Below are positions 45,244-57,194 of a stretch of DNA of 64,000 nt, piece by piece. Positions within the stretch are counted from its first letter, which is position 1, and every line of letters begins with the position of its first letter. The stretch is from Macrothele yani (Eukaryota; Arthropoda; Arachnida; Araneae; Macrothelidae): contig CM076997.1 in assembly GCA_039090855.1 (NCBI GenBank), positions 159,990,709-160,054,708 on the forward strand. Direction: 5' to 3'. The notes under the pieces were generated by a model. That model was given only the letters and a program-made list of their open reading frames with translations. It was not told the DNA's origin and did no database searches. A program made the translations under genes and the position numbers.

Positions 45244-45493
45244 ATAAAAATCCTCCAAATACGTGGCGTCAGTGAATAAACAAAGGCATCGATCTTTCTC
45301 ACATTTAGCAACGCACAGCAACCGAAAAATTGTTATTCGGTTGCCACCGGGGTTGTTGGCCACCCTGGTGTAAGGCTAACGCGCTCGGCTAGATATCGAG
45401 AGATCCAGGATTCAATTCCCCAGAGGCGATCGAATAGCAATTTTTCGGTTGCTGTGCGTTGCTCAACGTGGAAAGAGCGATGTCTTTGTTTAT
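45244..45493. mobile_element. tRNA-bearing palindromic element (P1), left arm deleted
   Basis: Ends AATCCTCCAAATACGTGGCG and ATAAACAAAGGCATCG at the left, with the complement GCGATGTCTTTGTTTAT at the right. The right, forward tRNA-like module is intact enough to see (GGTGTAAGGCTAACGCGCTC, GGATTCAATTCC). Most of the left module is gone. Confidence 0.75.
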
Positions 45494-45545
45494 AAGCAAG
45501 ATATCTGAAAAAGTTCAATGAATGAAATACGGGATTACACCATTG

Positions 45546-45972
45546 TACAATGCAAATTTGGAAAATGTAAATGTGTTTGTTTTTGTGTAATCATGACATG
45601 GATGTTAAGTCAGATAACATCCGAAAATTTTAAAATTTCGTCGTCCTGGAGCAGGAATCGAATCCGCGTCTCCCGGATAGCGCCCGAGTATGCTAACCAC
45701 TGCACCACCAAGAACGACCAACTTCCAAGTTTCCGATTAATTTGAATAAAACCATCACAGGATTCGTTAGTCGAAGTAATCGTAAACATGAAAATTTGTC
45801 GTTCTGGGTGGTGCAGTGGTTTTCTTACTCGGGCGCTATCCGGGAGACGCGGGTTCGAATCCCGCTCTAGGACGACGGAATGTTCAAGTTTTCGGATATT
45901 ATCTGACTTAGCATCCAAGTCATATTTACACCAATAAACGGATTTACATCTTCCAAATTTGCATTTTGTATC
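45546..45972. mobile_element. tRNA-bearing palindromic element (P2), second family
   Basis: Arms from GTACAATGCAAATTTGGAAA at 45546 and from the complement near 45972 run inward through GTAAGTCAGATAA-like sequence (45610 and 45905), then CGTCGTCCTGGAG. The left arm contains a reverse-strand tRNA-like module and the right a forward one: A box TGGTGCAGTGG, B box GGTTCGAATCC at 45851-45862. As in P1, both face outwards. About 60 bases of unique sequence lie at the centre. The sequence is unrelated to P1 outside the promoter boxes. Confidence 0.8.
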
Positions 45973-47703
45973 TGGAAAAAGTCTATTCGCTGATTCATCT
46001 AGTACGAAAATAAAACAAAATTCATTTGAAGCATAATTTTGTTTTGTTTCTACATTCTTGAAAATATTTTTTTTCGTCTTGTAGCTTTCTTTAATTTAAA
46101 GCTCAGAAAATGAAAATTGACGACGATATAGGGAAAGTATCCCTCCAAAAGCATTCATTAATTTATCACAGAATAACCTGTGGAAATATTTTTATGTGCG
46201 CGTCTTCATCCTATTTCTGTGTCTCTCAAAGTACGCTCTTCGATGATGATTATTATCATCCTGACTACAGTTATCAACCCTGGCTAAGTTACAGCTTGCG
46301 CTTGTTTTCCTAAAATATACCGGAACATTTCAAATCACGGCATCTGAAAACCAGCACCTTCATTATAAACATTTTAGGAATATAAGATGTTCCTCCACAT
46401 TGTACTAATGCATTTAACAGTAATGTATTACGGTGTTCAACTAATTTCCATTAGCGTGCAGGACAAGCTTTCTGAAAATTCGAAAACGGCTTAAAAATAA
46501 GAGCATGCTTTCCATTTAATCTGCGCTGAATTTCACTGGGGGGTTCTTCACGAGGGTGAGCAACAAATGGAGTTATAATTTGATCTATGAACTCCACCAA
46601 TCATATTTCATCTAATCTCATTTGGTTGAGAGCGAGGAATCCCTTTTCACTGAGAGTAGGAAGCCAAGTTTCCATCCGGCCTGACTTTCCTCGATGTGTT
46701 GCCAGATCCGTGCCTCGATGTGCTTGTTGCCAGACGGAGGAACTCAAAACGTCACGATTCATAAACGGCGCAGATTTCGCGTTATCATATTTTGCAAGAG
46801 CTACTCCAAAACACGGAACTTTTATACTCCCGAAGCCTCTCTAAATTAAAGAACTTCTGGTGATGAGGGCGATAAAAATAATGCGTTACGTAAGTTCTAA
46901 TTAGCTAAACTAACTACGAGCATTTATTAATTATGATTACTGCTTTATTGAAGTTTGGAACGGAATTTCCGGAAACTAAATCTGATAACAAAAATGCTTT
47001 GAACTGAAAATGGTACATAATGAATGGAAGCAATTTGAACCACCATTTAAACCTTTTCAGAGAAGGAAAGAAGAAAAAAAAGGCGCACTGGATATTTATC
47101 TGTGTTTTGAAAAAAAACCCATCACGTTTCGGTGTAATTGTGTTTCAACAAATGCTTCTGTTACATGTTTTGTAAGAAAGGAATTTCTTTAGTTTTACTT
47201 TTCTTTGTTGGTTTGCTTAAACTTTCGTAGTATTCACTTGGGCATTTCGCTGAGAACCTAAAACTTTTAAAAGTGTTTCATTTCGGTAGGTAATGTAAAA
47301 TATTTAGGAAATACAAAGAACGAAAAGAAATACATTTTAACTGATTAAAACAAATGCCTGTCAGAAGAAAGCATAAAGGAATTTTTGGCAATTTACCAGA
47401 GATAATTCTTTTCCTCCCCAGTGCTTTAGTGAAATCTACTTGCAAAATTTCCTTTAATTTTTTTTTTTTAAAACGTACTCCATTGAAGTGAAAATACTAA
47501 TTCAAAATATTTCATAGGAATTCAAAATTCCTGCATTGGATAACGTCTGCATCTGTTTAGATTAGAACTAGTCCTACGTAAAAATCGGAATTAAGTGACA
47601 AAAATGTGAAATAACAATTTTCTGAACATTTTTTATTTTTGATGTACACTCAGTACTTCCGCTACCTCTAACCACATATTTAGCTTTGTAAAAGATACCT
47701 CGT
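45973..47703. other. AT-rich stretch without recognised gene
   Basis: Frames of 60-85 codons (46110, 46587, 47010) show no recognisable domain. No repeat structure noted. Confidence 0.4.
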
Positions 47704-48340
47704 CTAAGCTAAGGCCCAGGAATTTAGAATAGATGGAGTAAACATGGCGTCACAAACGTGAAATTTCAAAGTTTTGGGTGAAGCATTTTCTAAAAAATTG
47801 CGAAACGTGGTGACGGTCTCCAGGAATTTTTCATAAAAAAAATATATATATATGAACCACAAATTCGTAAGATGTTTCATAGGAAGACCCGCAAGTAAGT
47901 GGATCAAGAAATTCCAGGGGGTACTGAACCCCGTGAAGCCACTGACACGTTTCCCGTTAAGTGCTCTTAATTCCTGCGCAACTTTCACATGATAAGGCTA
48001 CATTTTTAAATTATGAAACATGCGCTGAATTGACCTACCAGTATGCCTGTCTGCCGAGATAAACGGTTTTGATTTGTTGATGCTTTTTTTGATACGATTC
48101 GCTACGTCTGTGACAGCTTCTGGTGTACGTAAAGTTCATTTTTCACTCTCTGTGTGTTGATTACAGAATCAGTTGTACGCCATTTCTTCGCTAAGTCTAG
48201 AATCGTTGATTTCGTAGGAACTTTGGCACTAGGGTGCTTTGCTTTAACTCATTCAGGAACCCAAACGAAAGAACATGTGCGAACATACCCTCCGCAATAA
48301 AAACGCGTTGTTCAATTGAATACGGTATGGCTCACATGCA
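47704..48340 (-). pseudogene. decayed transposase-like gene, DUF4817/HTH type
   Basis: Reverse-strand readings across frames give IPYSIEQRVFIAEGMFAHVL (N-terminus as in MPYSIEQRVFIV...), then VPTKSTILDLAKKWRTTDSV (an HTH segment), then SRQTG, YHVKVAQELRALNGKRV and a 94-codon open end. This order matches the N-terminal half of the DUF4817/HTH family of IS630-like transposases common in arthropod genomes. No catalytic DDE motifs are seen, so the gene is truncated as well as frameshifted. Family assignment is from pattern recognition only. Confidence 0.55.
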
Positions 48341-48478
48341 CACAGCCGCAGACTGTCTCCCGGAGCGTGGATGATTACTGAACTCATGCGCATCCGCGAC
48401 AGCGTCGAATAGTTTCCAATGGATAACTACAAAATAAAACTTTAAAACTGCAACTCAAACCACGTTTGGTGCCGGTTT

Positions 48479-49702
48479 TACACTGTCGGGTCACATTATT
48501 GTGATCACCTTCTACTTTTGACGTCAACTGCGCGTAGCCAATGAAAGAAGGCACATGTCGTGAGCTGGCTTAGAGGGTATATAAATGCACCGTAGGCATT
48601 CTGAAAATATATCACGAGTTGCTCTCATGGTTAAAACGAGTGATTTATCAGATTTGCAAAAAATGATGATTATCGGCTTTTGGGCCAAGAGTGGCTGTAT
48701 TTCTGAAACAACGCAGTTTGGGAACAGTTCGCGTGCTGCTGGGGTTAAAGCGTATCGTGATTGAAGAAATGGCACCGTTGCGAATAAGCGACGTGAAAAC
48801 TGCGGAGCACCAGGTGCCATTGATGTGAGAGGTGAATGTCGGTTTCGAAGGTGCGTGAGGGCCGATCGACACGCTACAGTGGAGCAGCTCACTGGATGAA
48901 TGAACCAAGGGAACTACCAGAAGTGTGTCTAAAACGATAGTTCAGCGAACCCTAATGCGTATGGTGCTCCGATGCAGACGGATGGTCACTGCACCTAAGT
49001 TAACGAAGGTGCATCGGCAGAAAAGGCTTACATTTGCACTGCAGTATCGGAATTGGACCCCCGCTGATTGGCAAAGGATTGACTTCTCCGATGAGTCACG
49101 TTTTCTGTTTCATCGAACAGATAGACGTTGGCGTATAAGGCGAGAAACATCGGAGAACAAACCCTCTTCAACCATTGCTGGAAGAACACAAGCTGGTGGG
49201 GGCAGCGTTATGGTCTGGGGAATATTTTCGTGGCATTCACTGGGTCCACTCATACCTGTGAAGGACACTATGGACCGAATTAGTTATGAATCCATCCTTG
49301 CAGACCACGTACACTCATACATGCTGATTGCCTTTCCTGGGCCGGATGGGATCTTCCAGTACGACAATGCGACGTGTCACACAGCTGAAAATGTCCGAGA
49401 GTGGATCGGAAGAGCACGATGAAGTCTTCAAAGTACTTCCTTCGCCCCCTAATTCCCCTGACGTAACCCCAATTGAGCATATGTGGGACCACCTCGATCG
49501 TGTTGTTCGCTCTATGGATCCTTCACCACGCACCCTCCATCAGCTGTCAGCTGCACTGCAGTCAGCATGGCTCCATATACCTATGAACACCTTCCAGCAC
49601 CTTACTGAGTCACTCCCAGCCCGTCTAGCTGCTGTCCGCGCTGCACACTGTGGTTACTCTGGATATTAGCTGGTGGTCACAATAATGTGACTCGACCGTG
49701 TA
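48479..49702 (+). mobile_element. Tc1-like element with about 30-bp TIRs
   Basis: TA at 48479-48480 and at 49701-49702. The left end is CACTGTCGGGTCACATTATT and the right end on the reverse strand is CACGGTCGAGTCACATTATT. Both continue into GTGAnCACC. Single forward transposase gene. 1.22 kb. Confidence 0.88.
48627..49669 (+). pseudogene. Tc1-like transposase with stops and two frameshifts
   Basis: Start MVKTSDLSDLQKMMIIGFWA at 48627, the normal N-terminus of this group. The first block has two in-frame TGA codons (after KAYRD and after VEQLTG). The frame shifts near 48910 into SKTIVQRTLMRM, LQYRNWTPADWQRIDFSDES (first D), VMVWGIFSWHSLGPL and FQYDNATCHTAENVREW (second D), then again near 49395 into EEHDEVFKVLPSPPNSPDV with TPIEHMW (Glu), and ends AAHCGYSGY. 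All three catalytic residues survive, but in different frames. Confidence 0.87.
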
Positions 49703-50018
49703 TATACGCCACCTTACAGAATTTCGGAATACCAACATTTGTTACCCAGGATCGACTTATCTATGAATGAAGACAGGAAAATTGAGCATCTTATAAGCCG
49801 GAATATATGGTAAGTTTTTCAAAACTCAGCAGAGAAAAGGGGTTCAAAACTCATTAGTCGTAAAACCAGCGGCGTAGACTGACTAAAATTTATCCGGGGC
49901 TAAATATTTTTAAAATTGCTCCCAACCTTCTTCCGTACTGTGAAATAGTGGATTATGAGGTTTCCAAACGTCACATACTGAAATCATACTTAACAACACA
50001 GGATGTAGTAGAAATTTT
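49703..50018. other. spacer
   Basis: No supported feature between the Tc1 element and the 24-bp array. Confidence 0.35.
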
Positions 50019-51790
50019 GTTTATATGTATGCAGTGCTGTATAACAATAAAAAATAGTAGAAACAAAAACAGTAATTAACAGTAGAAACAAAATAGTAGC
50101 AAACAGTAGAAACAAAACAGTAGTAAAGAGTAGAAATAAAACAATAATAAACAGTAGAAATAGAACAGTTGCAAACATTAGAAACAATAAACTAGTCGTA
50201 AACAGGACAAACAAAACTGTAGTAAGCAGCAGAAACATTGCAGTAGAACAGTAGAAACAAAACAGTAGAAACAGACTAGTAGTAGTCAATAGAAACAAAA
50301 CAGTACTGAACAGGAGAAACAAAACCGTAGTACATAGTATAAATAAAACGGTAGTGAACAGTAGAAACAAAACGGTTGTGAACAGTAGAAACAAAACAAA
50401 GCAAAAACAAACAAACTGGTAGTAAAAGTAGAAACAAAACTGTAGAAACAAAGCAGTAGAAACAAAGCAGTAGTACACAGCACAAAGCAGTAGAAAATTG
50501 TTTATATGTATGCAGTGCTGTATAGCAATAAAAAATAGTAGAAACAAAAACAGTAATTAACAGTAGAAACAAAATAGCAGCAAACAGTAGAAACAAAACA
50601 GTAGTAAAAAGTAGAAATAAAACAATAATAAACAGTAGAAATAAAACAGTAGCAAACATTAGAAACAATAAACTAGTCGTAAACAGGACAAACAAAACTG
50701 TAGTAAGCAACAGAAACATTGCAGTAGAACAGTAGAAACAAAACAGTAGTAAACAGTAGAAACAGACTAGTAGTAATCAATAGAAACAAAACAGTTCCGA
50801 ACAGGAGAAACAAAACCGTAGTAGATAGTAGAAATAAAACGGTAGTGAACAGTAGAAACAAAACGGTTGTGAACAGTAGAAACAAAACAAAGCAAAAACA
50901 AACAAACTGGTAGTAAAAGTAGAAACAAAACTGTAGTAAACAGCAGAAAGAAAACAGTAGAAACAAAGCAGTAGTACACAGCACAAAGCAGTAGAAAACA
51001 GTAGAAACACAACAGTAGTAAACAGAAGAAACAAAACAGTAGAACCGTAGAAATAAAACATTACTGAACAGTAGAAACAAAACAGTAGTTAACGGTAGAA
51101 ACAAAACAGTAGTAAACGGTAGAAACAAAACAGTAGTAAACGGTAGGAACAAAACAGTAGTAAATAGTAGAAGCAAACTAGTAGAAACAGAACAATAATA
51201 AACGGTAGAAACAAAGCAGTAGTAAATAGTAGAAACAAACTAGTAGCAGACATTAGAAACAAAACAGCAGTAAACAGTAGAAACAAACTAGTAGTAAACA
51301 GTAAAAACAAAACTTTAGTAAATAGCAGAAACAAAGCAGTAGTAAACAGTAGAAACAAAGCAGTAGTAATCATCACAAACAAAGCAGTTGCAAACAGTAG
51401 AAACAAAACAGTAGTAAACAGTAGAAACAAAATAGTAATAAACAGCAGATACAAAACAGTAGTAAACAGCAGAAACAAAACAGTAGTAAACAAACAGTAG
51501 TGAAAAGTAGAAATAAAACAGTAGTGAACAATAGAAACAAACTAGTAGTAAACAGCAGAAACAAAACAGTAGCAAAAAGTAGAAACAGAACAGTAGAAAT
51601 AAAACAGTAGTAAACAGTAGAACCAAACTAGTAGTAAACAGTAGAAAAAATAATAGTAAACAATAGAAACAAAACAAAGAAAAACAAACAAACTAGTAGT
51701 AAAAGTAGAGACAAAACAGTAGTAAACATCATAAGCAAAACAGTAGTAAACACTACAAACAAAACAGTAGTATGCAGTAGGAACAAAACA
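50019..51790. repeat. 24-bp minisatellite with 482-bp higher-order unit
   Basis: The basic unit is about ACAGTAGTAAACAGTAGAAA plus CAAA (24 bases, with 12-base half units). A larger repeat is clear: GTTTATATGTATGCAGTGCT at 50019 and 50501, 482 bases apart, with matching order of variants after each. Because 24 is a multiple of three, the reverse strand stays open and yields frames of up to 185 codons reading LFTTVLFL over and over. These are not genes. Confidence 0.95.
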
Positions 51791-53607
51791 AAGTATATTT
51801 GCTTTTGCTTCCAGTTAACCAGGATATTTTGCTGTAACTCCTCATTAAAAACTGTAGACTGATTCTTATATTTTTGCACCAAGCAAATATTTGGTCGATG
51901 TCAGCCCAAGTCTTTAACTGTTTTTCTTCCTTCATTCCTTAAAAAACTGAGAGGGTGTTCCAATAAAAAAGTATCTGTGTTCATTTTACTTACACGAACG
52001 AATTTTACAGTTTAACTACACAAACTAAAATCAATTACTCACTGTCCAACGACGCGGAAGCAAAATTGCTACTGTTAGACAGAAAGGCGACAAGCCCCGA
52101 AAGACAATTTTACGCATGCGCAGTTCAGCGTGCATCTGCTCATTACTGTTCTCCGAAGCTTCGTCAAGGCGACAAGTTGACGGGTGTCGCCTCTACCACT
52201 ACGCGGTATTCATTGCGCTCTATAGTGAACTGATACGGAAGGCTGTAATGTGTTACCCAGTTGCTCAACTATTATAGTGGCTTACATTTGCATTCAGAAA
52301 GTCTCAGAACTGGTTACTAATACGTATTTTCTTTCGGCATTTTTCCAATTAAAGGAAAAAAACACATTTTTTTCTCATTTTCATAGGGGATGCCCTAAAT
52401 GACCTGACACCACTGCGTAAAACTCTCGATACAGTTTCTAATAGAGCGAAATAATTGAATTTTATAAAATTATCATCGAATATTAGTTTGAAACTTTCTA
52501 TATGCTACTGTGTACCATATACTGGAAAATTTCAGTCAAATTAAAAAATATAATAAACGTTTGGAGTTTTAATGAATGGAACAATTTTGTGCCGTTTTAT
52601 CAAATATACGAAATACTTGTGACGCATGCCTTGCCCCAGGAAACGTTATGAAATGAAGTATTAATATTAAATTCTCATTGATTTTCATTTCACATCTTTC
52701 CCAAGTTCTTCAACATTTTTTGTTCTCTTACCGAGTTTAATAAAGAAAAGAAAAAGCAGTTATATTTGCGTTAGATTTTCTCTTGTTAACTAAAACATTA
52801 TTACTTTCTCGTAATTTTCTTTTCTCCATTTTTTTCTGCGATATCATTACAAGATTTCTCCAGTGAAGATTCAAAAGTCTTTTCATTGATTAAGCAGAAT
52901 TTCCTTAATTTAGAAATCTTCTTTATTTGAAACGTTTTCCCTTCTGAACATTTCTTTCCGTATCCTCATTAAATGCATCCTCTAATCCGAAAGCAATTTT
53001 GTTGAAATAGAAAAACGATTAAGAACTAGAAAGACGCACGAAATTGTACCTTGTGTTTTATGAAAGGATAAATAATAAATCTTCCTGCTTCTCCACGAAA
53101 ACTTTCGTAAAAGGTTTGACATTCAATTTTAACACATAAATTGAAGTGGTAGTTGGAACATTTTATCAGATGCTTCTTCTTAGAAATAAAATCTTGCGAA
53201 ATGATTTCGGCGAGTTTCAATACCTATTTGTACGAATCTTTTCTAATTCTGCTTCACGGAACGCGAAATTTATTTAATGAGGCATGTCGTTTTTTCCACT
53301 CACGTAAAGCACTATGTAAATATACAGGTACATAAAAAAAATTACGGCAAAATCTCTTCTTCCTCTTTTGCTCATGGCAGGCTGAGTTCCTCAAAGACGA
53401 ATTTTTGCTATATCTTTCTATCTGCTGTCTTTTCGTGTATGTAGTTCTATTACAGAGTTTAAGTGGGGGCTTTCTTTAAGGTGGTCAATACATTTCTTTC
53501 TTCGTTTTGCTCTACTGGGCTGTCCTTAAATTCTACCATTTAAAACTATGTTCGGTAGTGTTTCTGGGTTAATTCTTGAAACATGCCCAAACCATCTTAG
53601 TTGGCTC
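51791..53607. other. AT-rich stretch without recognised gene
   Basis: No supported feature. A moderately GC-rich patch near 52080-52250 includes ACGCATGCGCAG, without assignable identity. Confidence 0.4.
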
Positions 53608-55150
53608 TTTTTTACGCTTTACAACCGTAATTTGAAGAAGCGTATATGCTCCAGCTTTGTCCGTCTGTCTGTCTGTCCGCACGATAACTCGCGTAAAAAT
53701 GGTTCGATTTCGATGAAATTTTAGTATGTGGTAGGGGACCACCTGGGGACGAACCCTATTGAAAATGGGGGAAGTGGGATCAAAGGTCACGACATAGGAG
53801 CGGGATCCATTCCATTGCTCTTATGCGTCATAACTTGCGTAAATATGATTCGATTTCGATCAAATTTCAATACGTGGCAGGGAACCACCTGCGAACAAAT
53901 CCTATCGAAAATGGGTTAAGTGGGATCAAAGGTCAGGACATAGGAGCGGGATCCAATGTCATTGCCCTTATGCATCATAACGTGCGTAAATATGGTTCGA
54001 TTTCGATGAAATTTTAGTATGTGGTAGAGGACCACCTGCGGACGAACCCTATTGAAAATGGACGAAATGGGGTCGAAGGTCAGGACATAGGATCGGAATT
54101 CATTCCATCGCCCTTATCTCATACTATTAAAGGAGCAATTCTTGTATGTATGCAAATTTTATTTTGAAAACGGCTCTAAGGATTTCGATGAAAGTCATTT
54201 ACCTACGGTTTTCTGGTACTAGAAATCAATTTTGGTTGATCTCGACTTTAGGAAAATTCGTTTAGTGGATTAAATAACCACCCCGAATTACAACGTTTTT
54301 AGTGTCATGGCGTCGTTCCATTAGATGTTGGCGCGCGGTCACGCCATATGTGTCATTACGTCGCGCGTTGTGTGTGGATCCCATTAAAGTTTTATAACGT
54401 CGCATTTTTGCGAGCAGATGGTCGCGATTCCCATCTGCCTCATTACGTCACGTGTTGTGTGCGTATGTCCTTCCGCACGATTACTCGCGTAAAAATCGTT
54501 CGATTTCTTTGACATTTTAGTATGTGGTAGTAGAACACCTGGGAAGGAACCCTATCGAAAGTGAAGGAAATGGGGTCAAAAGGTCAGGACATAGGAGCGG
54601 GATCCATTCCACTTCTCTTATGCGTCATAACTAACGCAAAAAAGGTTCGATTTCGATGAAATTGTAATATTTGGTAGGAGAGAACCCGGATATAAACCCT
54701 ATTAAAAATGGGCGAAATGGGGTCAAAGGTCCGGACATAGGAGCAGACTCACTGCCATCGCCATTATGCGTCATAACTTACGTAAAAATGCTTCGATTTG
54801 GATGAAATGTTAGTATGTTGTAGGAGCCTGCATGGGGACGAAACCTATTTAAAATGAGTGAAATGGGGTCGAAGGTTAGGACACAGGTGCGGGATCTATT
54901 CCATAGCCCTTATGCATCATAACTTACGCAAAAATGCTTCGATTGCGACAAAAGTTGATCATGTTATTTCGGAGGTATACTGAACCGGTTCTGTTGAATA
55001 TCATCGAAATGGGATCAAAGGTCAGGACACAGGACCGATATTTATTCCACAGCCATTATCCTCATAACTTGTGATAACTTGAGTAATGATCTCTGGTATG
55101 TTGGAAAGTGTATCCATAATAAATGCATTGCATGATTTTACTAACTTGTT
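53608..55150 (+). mobile_element. single-arm copy of the giant palindrome, without the MITE
   Basis: Runs from the inner edge (TTTTTTACGCTTTACAACCG, AGCGTATATGCTCCAGC) through units of about 145 bases and the CGTCGCGCGTTGTGTG segment to the outer edge CATTGCATGATTTTACTAAC near 55145. At 54115-54135 it has ATACTATTAAAGGAGCAATT. This is the uninterrupted form of the site where both arms at 12-17 kb carry the TTAA MITE. Confidence 0.88.
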
Positions 55151-55427
55151 TAGTGCTGTAAGTATTCTTTCTTTAAAGTTAAGTTCTTCTCTGAACTTTT
55201 CATTTTGTTTTTCTTTCTGTCTAGTTTTTTTTTTTTATTGATTTTCCTTAAGCATTTTGTTTCAAAAGCATTGAATTTTTGCACTTCCTTTTTTATTAAG
55301 ATTCAGCTTTCTTAGCCTTAGAATACTGTTCTTTGCTTAATATTTTACTGTTCCATATTTTTCTAGTCTGCCCATTGTTATCCATCTATTATTGATTCTG
55401 TGTTTTATGGTTTCAAAATAGTCAAGA
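55151..55427. other. AT-rich spacer
   Basis: No supported feature. Confidence 0.3.
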
Positions 55428-55666
55428 TCTTCAGTGATTTCTTTTAGGATTGGAGGTTTAACGACTACAGTGAGCAACTCAATGGACTATAAGCAGTCGC
55501 ACGTCCCTAATTAAGAGATATTGGTTCCAGGGAAGGGAGAGAGCCAGTGCCGTAAGACAAACACAACATCCATGCCTGACCGGGATTCGAACCCGGATCC
55601 CTGTCGGACGAACGATCAGAGACCATCGCTTAGACCAATTCACCACCGGGCGGCCTCTTCAATGAT
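55428..55666 (-). mobile_element. tRNA-derived SINE (family A), with 11-bp TSD
   Basis: A reverse copy from about 55446 to 55655, with body, B box (complement of GGTTCGAATCC) and head. Direct repeats TCTTCAGTGAT at 55428-55438 and TCTTCAATGAT at 55656-55666 differ at one base. Confidence 0.88.
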
Positions 55667-56022
55667 CATTGAGCCTAGGTAATTCAATGTTTTTACTTGT
55701 TCTATGTTATTGTTTCCTACTTTCATTTGGATTACCTCTAGGTTTGCTACGCTCGTTTTCAAAGTAGCGCTCGGGCACTGCAGCTCGATCTCCAAGTATA
55801 TCACATGAAATAAAAATTGGAAAATTCATATAAATTTCAATTTTTATTGCATGTCTAAGCACATAAGGCTTGTTATTCCTAAGTTTCAGAGTTTTTTTAC
55901 TGTCGTTATTTTTTGGAAGGGCGGATTTTTGTCGTTTGAACTTGTAGCACTTACTAAATTTACCACTAAGGGAAACAAAAGCGGTCCAAAAAGCATTTCC
56001 GTAATCCGTTATGTTAAAACGA

Positions 56023-56426
56023 GGTGGACGTCAAGTAATTTTGCTTCCTATACTTCCAATGGTAAAACTTTTGTTAACATTTTTTTCACAATTAATGCGC
56101 TCCGAAGAATGAAAATTTGAACATCGATTAAAATAACTTCATATTATAACTTGGAATACTTAATATTTTCTAAAACATAACCATAATTATATTAAAAATC
56201 AACAACTTTTCCATTGGTGGTGTTGAAACCAGAAAAAAAAATGGCGCGATCTGTACCTTGATGACGTCAGTAGACAAACAAATGTTGGATTGCATAAATA
56301 TGGTTATGCTTTAGAAATTATTAAGTATTCCAAGGTATAAAATGAAGCTATTTTAATCGATGTTCAAATTTTCATCTTTGGGAACGCATTAATTGTGAGA
56401 AAAATGTGTACGGAAGTTTTTCCACC
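56023..56426. mobile_element. TTAA MITE, shortened third copy
   Basis: Begins GGTGGACGTCAAGTAATTTT at 56023 and ends GTTTTTCCACC at 56426, followed by TTAA (56427-56430). The end lacks the last 50 bases or so of the inverted repeat found in the copies at 13.1 and 15.5 kb. The left TTAA lies five bases away (56014-56017), so that border is altered. Confidence 0.7.
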
Positions 56427-56430
56427 TTAA

Positions 56431-57194
56431 ACAACTGAGATAGCTTTACCAACAAAACATTTGCATAACAAATTCTCTGCGTCACCATGGCAGCCAGTAA
56501 CGGGACCAAAACGTTCCTCTGTGGTTATCGTGAAGATAGACAAACCGTTCGTTTATTTCCTTTGCGTCTTTAAAAAAAATGTTTAAAAATCTGAAAATGA
56601 CTTTTTCTTAACTTTTTTTGTCAAAAAGGGACGATAGTTGAAAGTTTTTGCTGTAAAAATTGCAATGCGTTATGATATATAGTTTACCATATATCCGTTT
56701 TTTAAATGGACCCCACCGCGAAATAGAGAATTTTGTGAAATTTAGAAATTTAATTTCTCGTAAAATAAATTGAAATTCAAAAAAAAGGGCGACGAGGTGC
56801 AAAATTTCGGTCATGGCACTACACGCCTACAAAGTTTCGTGGTTCTGTTGCTGTTAGTGTGTCCGGAACGCTACGTGAAAGCCCTTTTTTTGCTTACCGT
56901 AAGTTTGAAATACAATAGTTCTTGAAGTATCCCTAGAATTGAGAAACGGTTTATTTCAGCGTGCTCTCCAAACAATTCTCTACGAAAGATTTAAATTTCA
57001 TATTTTTGTGTTCAATATGTTTTGCGCTGCGAGCTAGGAAAGCAAGAGTGTCGCGAAATTTCTAAAACAGCAGCAGCGGCAGCAGTTTTTTTTTTTTTTT
57101 TTTTTTTTGGAATAGAGATTTCTGTTATTCTTCCCATTATCATTAGCTCTGTGTTACTGAAATTGATTTTCATACATATTTATTGCTAATATCA
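56431..57194. other. AT-rich spacer with T tract
   Basis: No gene supported. A run of about 23 T lies at 57086-57108, preceded by CAGCAGCAGCGGCAGCAG. Confidence 0.4.

Noticed and set aside
49990..51882. Several reverse-strand frames of 80-185 codons with hydrophobic repeats, resembling membrane proteins
   Set aside because: They are translations of a 24-bp tandem repeat whose length is a multiple of three. There is no non-repetitive part, no plausible start context and no family.
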